Part shown: piece after piece, positions 8,436 through 8,733 of the stretch
Layout of the letters: every line of letters starts with the position of its first letter
Numbering within the stretch: position 1 is the stretch's first letter
NCBI GenBank assembly: GCA_030840415.1
Contig: JAVEEO010000543.1
Span: 1 to 8,733, forward strand
Length of the DNA stretch: 8,733 bases
Source of the DNA: Pseudonocardiales bacterium
GTDB taxonomy: Bacteria > Actinomycetota > Actinomycetes > Mycobacteriales > Jatrophihabitantaceae
Direction of reading: 5' to 3'
Notes under the pieces: generated by a model
Told to the model about the DNA's origin: nothing
What the model saw: the letters and a program-made list of their open reading frames with translations, nothing else
Database searches by the model: none
Made by a program: the position numbers and the translations under genes

Positions 8436-8733
8436 CCCCGCCGTCCGGGCTGCCGGCACGCACCGACCGGATCGTCGTGATGGGCGTGCTGAACGTCACG
8501 CCGGACTCCTTCAGCGACGGCGGCCGCTACCCCGACCTGGACAGCGCCGTCGCGCACGCCCGGCTGATGGCCGCCGAGGGCGCCGACCTGATCGACGTCG
8601 GCGGCGAGTCGACCCGCCCCGGCGCGGTCCGGGTGGCCGCCGTGGAGGAGGCCCGCCGGGTGCAGCCGGTGCTCGGTGAGCTGGCCGCCGCGGGCCTGAG
8701 GGTCAGCGTGGACACGTCGCGGGACTCGGGGGC
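8432..8733 (+). CDS. folP: Dihydropteroate synthase, 5' part (runs off the right edge)
   Basis: The product condenses dihydropterin pyrophosphate with p-aminobenzoate to give dihydropteroate and is the target of sulfonamides. Exactly 100 codons plus two bases are visible, with no stop. The first DHPS signature [14 protein letters not shown] is at residues 18-31 and the second, GGESTRPGA, at 57-65; VSVDTSR (91-97) contains the conserved Asp of the third strand. The Phe and Pro positions associated with sulfonamide resistance, in DSFSDGG and TRPG, look wild type. The ATG at 8432 overlaps the folE stop in the sequence ATGA, so translation is probably coupled. A later ATG (8480) would cut off the residues before MGVLNVT and is less likely. 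The full gene should be about 270-290 codons, and folB and folK often follow in actinobacteria. Confidence 0.95.
   Translation, partial: MTPPSGLPARTDRIVVMGVLNVTPDSFSDGGRYPDLDSAVAHARLMAAEGADLIDVGGESTRPGAVRVAAVEEARRVQPVLGELAAAGLRVSVDTSRDSG

Overview
The window is very GC-rich, with third codon positions in the core genes almost always G or C, and every recognisable protein is of the actinobacterial type. Gene order (ppa, divergent dacB, a DUF2342-type zincin, tilS, hpt, then ftsH, folE, folP) matches from memory the order around Rv3628-Rv3608c in Mycobacterium tuberculosis. It therefore looks like a chromosomal housekeeping region of a high-GC Actinomycetota. The exact genus cannot be fixed from the sequence.

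Layout. Bases 1-285 hold the 3' end of a + strand gene for a repetitive Ig-like surface protein with clearly less biased codon use. It converges on ppa (411-914, - strand, inorganic pyrophosphatase); the 125-base gap carries one terminator-like hairpin per direction. A 115-base divergent region separates ppa from the + strand series: dacB (PBP4-type D,D-carboxypeptidase), an uncharacterised HEXXH zincin, and a tilS-hpt reading frame. A 344-base non-coding stretch (5181-5524) follows, with a 43-base tandem repeat, several hairpins and the ftsH leader. Then come ftsH, folE and the start of folP, which runs off the right edge.

The most unusual points lie in 3588-5525. First, tilS (tRNA-Ile lysidine synthetase) has no stop codon before hpt (hypoxanthine phosphoribosyltransferase). 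One 530-codon frame encodes both enzymes, while a good Shine-Dalgarno and GTG inside the frame look able to make free Hpt as well. Second, the last codons of hpt are the first copy of a 43-base tandem repeat whose unit carries a terminator-like stem-loop. Third, the strong AGGAGG before ftsH is 34 bases from the ATG favoured by homology, with an 8-bp hairpin between them that would shorten the effective spacing to about 11 bases.

Together the genes serve cell-wall maturation (dacB), tRNA decoding and purine salvage (tilS-hpt), membrane proteolysis (ftsH), folate synthesis (folE, folP) and pyrophosphate removal (ppa). Pyrophosphate is released by TilS, and is also made in the other direction of the Hpt equilibrium. 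No CRISPR array, insertion sequence, tRNA or rRNA gene was seen.
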